Below, one piece after another: positions 3,908 through 6,983 of a DNA stretch of 6,983 nucleotides. Location of the stretch: positions 1-6,983 of the forward strand of contig JACQVU010000108.1 of assembly GCA_016209585.1 (NCBI GenBank), in the 5' to 3' direction. The stretch comes from Planctomycetota bacterium (GTDB taxonomy: Bacteria; Planctomycetota; UBA8742; JACQVU01). Numbering within the stretch: the first letter of the stretch is position 1; each line of letters starts with the position of its first letter. The notes beneath the pieces are model-generated. The model saw only the letters and a program-made list of their open reading frames with translations, was not told where the DNA came from and did no database searches. The translations under genes and the position numbers were made by a program.

Positions 3908-6856
3908 ATGGGCGCGCTCACCTTCCAGGGCTTCTTTCGCCGCCTCCTGGCGATCACGATCGCGCGGCCGTGGGTCACGGTGCTCTTCTGTCTGCTCACC
4001 GCCGCCGGCTGCGGCGTCCTGGCGCTCTTTCGCCTGGAGGTGATGTCGGGCCGGAACGAACTGGTGACCGGCCGCACGACGCTTGAGGGCACGGCCTATT
4101 CCGGCGGCCCGGAACAGGTGGAGGCCGGGAACCCGCTTTCCTACGACGATCGGTACTTGGCCTATCAGCGCGAATTCGGCGATGAGGAACACGCTTTCCT
4201 GGTGGCCGACATCCCCCGCACCGCCGCCAACCTCCAGCACTGGAACCCCGACTGGTCGCGTGAGACGGCCCTGATGGAAGCGCGCCGGCACTGCATCGAG
4301 TTGACGGAGGACTTCGCGGCCCGCTGCCGCGCGGAAGCGTCGCGGCCAGCCGGCGATCGGGCGGTCGAGTCGGTCTTCTGCCGGTTCGACCCCACGGCGC
4401 TCGGCGGCCGCGAGATGCTGTTCATGGACATGGAACCGATGCGCCGCCTGGCCGGGCGCATCCACGACTCGCGCGAGTTCCTGCGCGAGGTGGCCGCCAA
4501 CCCCTCGCTGGCGGCGGTCTTCGCCTCCACCAACCGGCGCCTCAAAGAGGCCCAGCGCGAGAACATTGAGAGCGAACCGGACGGTCCCGCCGCTCCTGGC
4601 GATGGACCGGAGAAGAGGTTGGATGACGATCTGCGTTTCCTGGACCTGCTGGTGAACCACCTGCGCGCCCGCGTGCGGTCGGGCGCGGCTTATACGTCGG
4701 TCCTGGAAAGTCTCTTCCTACCGGCGGGACTGGAGCCGAAACCCGACGATCTTCGGGCCGCCGGCTACCTCACCTGCCGCACGAAGAGCCAGGAAGACAT
4801 CTTCCTGCTGACGGCGGTGATGCCACGGAAAGACTACACCACGCTCAACTACGTGGCGCGCTCGATGGAGTGGTTGCGCGCCACGCTGGCCGAGGTGAAG
4901 GTCAACCACCGCGACGTGGCCGCGGAATTGACCGGCCAACCGGTGTTGAACGACGAAGAGATGGGCCAGTCGAACCGCGACATGACGCTGGCCACCATCG
5001 TCACCACGCTGCTCATCGCGCTGTTTTTGATCTTCGTCTACCGCGAAGTCATCGGGCCACTGCTGTGCATGGTGGTGCTGCTGGTGGGCGTGGGGTGGAG
5101 CGTGGGCTTCATCGTGCTGTGCGTGGGCCACCTGAACCTGTTGTCGGTCATCTTCAACATCATCCTGGCCGGGGTGGGGGTGGACTACGGCATCCACTTC
5201 TTCACCCGCTTCCGGGAGGCGCTGCGCCGCGGCGCGACGGTCGACGACGCCCTCCTGGAGGTGGTGGACACCACCAGCCGCGGCCTGTGGACGGGGGCGG
5301 CCACGACGGCGGCGGCCTTCTTCACGGCGCTGGCCGTGGACTTCAAGGGGTTGCAGGAACTGGGGCTCATCACCGGCGCCGGCATGCTGCTGGTGCTGGC
5401 TTCCACCATGATCATGCTGCCGCCGCTTTGCGTGCTGGCGCGGCGCCATTTCGCCGACGCGCGGTTCCGGTCTCTGACGCCGCGGCTGGGGCTGCTCACG
5501 GCCTCCGTCGGCGCCGCGCAGCGCCACCCCAGGGCGGTGCTGGCGCTCACGGCGTTGGCGGTGGCGGCGTCGGTGGCGCTGCTGCCGCGGCTCGATTTCC
5601 GGTACAACCTGCTCGACCTCCAGGCTGAGGGGCTTCCCGCCGTGCAATACGAGCGGGAGATCATGGCGAACTCCGACCGCGCCACCATCGAGGCCGTGAT
5701 GGTGGCCGACGACGCGGCCCACCTGGCGGACCTGGAGCGCCGGGTGAAGCGGTTGCGGAGCGAGCGGGGCGTGCCGGTGGTGACGGAGTGCGTGCTGGAC
5801 TACCCGCGCGACCAGGCGGAGAAACTGGCGCTGGCTGAGACCATCCGGGCGGACCTCGCCGACGCGCGGATTCCCGACGAGGGGCCGCGCTTCTCCCCGG
5901 TGGCGCTGGCGGCGTCGCTGGACGATCTCTCGATCAACCTGGCGGCCGTCCTGGCGCACTTGCAGGAGCGGATCGACGGCGCGCCGGCGGCGGTGAAGGA
6001 GCGCGTCTACGCGCTGGGCGACGCGGCGCGGGTGTTGTCGGAAGAGATTCGCGCGGAGCACGCCGCGGCCCCGGCGCGGTGCGCGGCGCGGGCTGGGGCG
6101 TTCGAGGCCGAGTTCCTGGGGGAACTCCGGCGGAAACTTGACGACTTCGTCTCGCGGTTGCCGGCCGGGCCGGTCCATCCCGACGACCTGCCGCCTTTCC
6201 TGGCGTCGCGGCTGGTCGGAAAGAGCGGAAAACTGGCGCTGCTCGTCTATCCCGAGGCCGACATCTACGACCACGCGCCCATGCGCGCCTTCTACAACGC
6301 GCTCTCGACCATCGACGGCAACGTGACGGGCGCCGTCGTTCAGATCCTCCTGTCCAGCGAGTACATGAAGCGCGGCTTCGAGTCCGCCGCCGTCTACGCC
6401 GCGCTGGCGATTCTGGCGCTGCTCTTCCTCGACTTCCGCCACCTCCCCTCGCTTCTCCTGGCGCTCATGCCCCTGGCCGTGGGGGCGCTGGTCACCTCTG
6501 GCGCCATGGCCGCCACCGACACCCTCCGCTTCAACCTGGCCAACTTCTTCGCGGTGCCCATCCTGCTCGGCATCGGCATCGACGACGGCGTGCACATCGT
6601 CCACCGCTTCCGGCAGTGCGGCGACGCCGGCGAGGCGGCGCGAAACACGGGCCTCGCGGTGGTCATGACCAGCGTCACCACGGCCACCGGCTTCCTCTGC
6701 ATCGGCCTTCTCTCCCACCATCGCGGCATACAGTCGTTCGGTTACGTGCTGGCCATCGGCGTGATGCTCTGCATGGCCACCTCGTTGTGGGCGCTCCCGG
6801 CCTTGCTTTCACTGCTCTATCCGCGCGGCATGCCCCGCCGCGCCGACGCATCATGA
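3908..6856 (+). CDS. RND/MMPL-family transporter, HpnN-like
   Basis: This is a complete 982-residue inner-membrane protein of the RND superfamily, closest in pattern to HpnN, which moves hopanoids towards the outer membrane. A first helix (about 17-41) is followed by a large periplasmic domain (about 45-355) and a helix bundle (359-509) with GVGVDYGIHFFTRFRE at 422-437. Helix ~540-560 leads to a second periplasmic domain (about 565-820), and then a second bundle (824-970) carries GIGIDDGVHIVHRFRQ at 888-903. D426 and D892/D893 are the acidic residues expected for proton coupling. At 982 residues it is longer than HpnN proteins as I remember them (about 860-900); an Ala/Glu/Arg-rich helical stretch at ~695-751 may account for some. 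The ATG at 3908 is chosen because upstream codons are repeat tract; a GTG at 3902 is the alternative. No Shine-Dalgarno is visible. GC is very high (78% at 5281-5340). The substrate is inferred; a hopanoid, other lipid or lipid-like molecule is likely. Confidence 0.9.
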   Translation: MGALTFQGFFRRLLAITIARPWVTVLFCLLTAAGCGVLALFRLEVMSGRNELVTGRTTLEGTAYSGGPEQVEAGNPLSYDDRYLAYQREFGDEEHAFLVADIPRTAANLQHWNPDWSRETALMEARRHCIELTEDFAARCRAEASRPAGDRAVESVFCRFDPTALGGREMLFMDMEPMRRLAGRIHDSREFLREVAANPSLAAVFASTNRRLKEAQRENIESEPDGPAAPGDGPEKRLDDDLRFLDLLVNHLRARVRSGAAYTSVLESLFLPAGLEPKPDDLRAAGYLTCRTKSQEDIFLLTAVMPRKDYTTLNYVARSMEWLRATLAEVKVNHRDVAAELTGQPVLNDEEMGQSNRDMTLATIVTTLLIALFLIFVYREVIGPLLCMVVLLVGVGWSVGFIVLCVGHLNLLSVIFNIILAGVGVDYGIHFFTRFREALRRGATVDDALLEVVDTTSRGLWTGAATTAAAFFTALAVDFKGLQELGLITGAGMLLVLASTMIMLPPLCVLARRHFADARFRSLTPRLGLLTASVGAAQRHPRAVLALTALAVAASVALLPRLDFRYNLLDLQAEGLPAVQYEREIMANSDRATIEAVMVADDAAHLADLERRVKRLRSERGVPVVTECVLDYPRDQAEKLALAETIRADLADARIPDEGPRFSPVALAASLDDLSINLAAVLAHLQERIDGAPAAVKERVYALGDAARVLSEEIRAEHAAAPARCAARAGAFEAEFLGELRRKLDDFVSRLPAGPVHPDDLPPFLASRLVGKSGKLALLVYPEADIYDHAPMRAFYNALSTIDGNVTGAVVQILLSSEYMKRGFESAAVYAALAILALLFLDFRHLPSLLLALMPLAVGALVTSGAMAATDTLRFNLANFFAVPILLGIGIDDGVHIVHRFRQCGDAGEAARNTGLAVVMTSVTTATGFLCIGLLSHHRGIQSFGYVLAIGVMLCMATSLWALPALLSLLYPRGMPRRADAS

Positions 6857-6983
6857 CACGCGGAAAACTGTCCTTCGTGGCTCTTACCCGCTGGCTCGCG
6901 CTGTTCGCCGGCGCGGGGCTGCTCACGGTAGCCTGCGCCCACGGCCCGGCGCGCGACGACGCCACCGCTTCCGCCGCCGCGCC
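6853..6983 (+). CDS. Lipoprotein, N-terminal part (3' partial)
   Basis: The ATG at 6853 overlaps the transporter stop as ATGA (6853-6856), so the two genes are probably co-transcribed and translationally coupled. The 43 residues present form a typical lipoprotein signal. There are basic residues (R3, K5, R13), a hydrophobic core (about 14-26: WLALFAGAGLLTV) and a lipobox-like TVAC with the lipidated Cys at 28. A Thr at -3 is allowed but less usual than Leu. After Cys28 the chain becomes polar and Ala-rich, like a tether. The frame leaves the window open. In related loci a MlaA/VacJ-like lipoprotein or other lipid-transport component often sits beside an HpnN-like transporter, which makes that a reasonable guess, but nothing of the mature protein is visible to test it. 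Confidence 0.75.
   Translation, partial: MTRGKLSFVALTRWLALFAGAGLLTVACAHGPARDDATASAAA

Noticed and set aside
3587..4660. Minus-strand frame of 357 codons over the gap and the transporter 5' end
   Set aside because: It crosses the heptamer tract and the antisense of the transporter; Arg/Ala-rich shadow with no domain.
4718..6721. Long minus-strand open frame (667 codons) opposite the transporter
   Set aside because: Composition is dominated by Arg, His, Gln and Gly with repeated RRRR-like runs, as expected on the antisense of a GC-rich gene. The plus strand encodes a clear full-length RND transporter.
1..6983. CRISPR array, tRNA, rRNA or complete insertion sequence
   Set aside because: No regularly spaced direct repeats with unique spacers, no cloverleaf or rRNA-like stretch, and no full transposase frame with terminal inverted repeats were seen.

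Overview
The window comes from a GC-rich, double-membraned bacterium. The Rhs-core wording (DALGS, DYTPYGRPL, YLDTRTGRWTTRDPAGY), the large insert inside the Rhs core, the heptamer repeat in an intergenic gap and the HpnN-like transporter followed by a lipoprotein together suggest an uncultured planctomycete-like lineage. That placement is an impression, not a proof.

Bases 1-3540 form an accessory, mosaic Rhs (polymorphic-effector) region. The 3' end of a large rhs gene, cut by the left edge, runs to 2070. It begins with a GC-rich array of four regularly spaced hairpins read in frame. It continues through the start of the Rhs core, then a roughly 210-residue insert with an internal two-fold repeat, then the end of the core. 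It finishes in a variable tip whose last ~165 residues strongly resemble the AMOP domain (extracellular, Cys-rich) known from animal MUC4, SUSD2 and isthmin. A 111-residue membrane-protein gene overlaps its stop codon, in the position where a partner or immunity gene usually sits. A second, eroded cassette follows (about 2400-3380): a duplicated 110-bp rhs fragment, a short orphan tail, and an intact 176-residue Trp-rich gene coupled by an ATGA overlap. Each cassette opens with a copy of the 110-bp rhs fragment and is followed by a copy of a 133-bp direct repeat. The two 133-bp repeats are exactly 990 bp apart, which points to cassettes being stacked and replaced by recombination.

Bases 3381-3907 hold no intact gene. 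They contain the second 133-bp repeat, a possible minus-strand gene remnant (3601-3729), and a nine-unit heptamer tract that ends exactly at the start codon of the next gene.

Bases 3908-6983 look like ordinary chromosome with much higher GC. A complete 982-residue RND/MMPL transporter of the HpnN type (lipid export from the inner membrane) overlaps by ATGA with the start of a lipoprotein gene cut by the right edge. These two probably form an operon for envelope lipid traffic, unrelated in function to the Rhs module.
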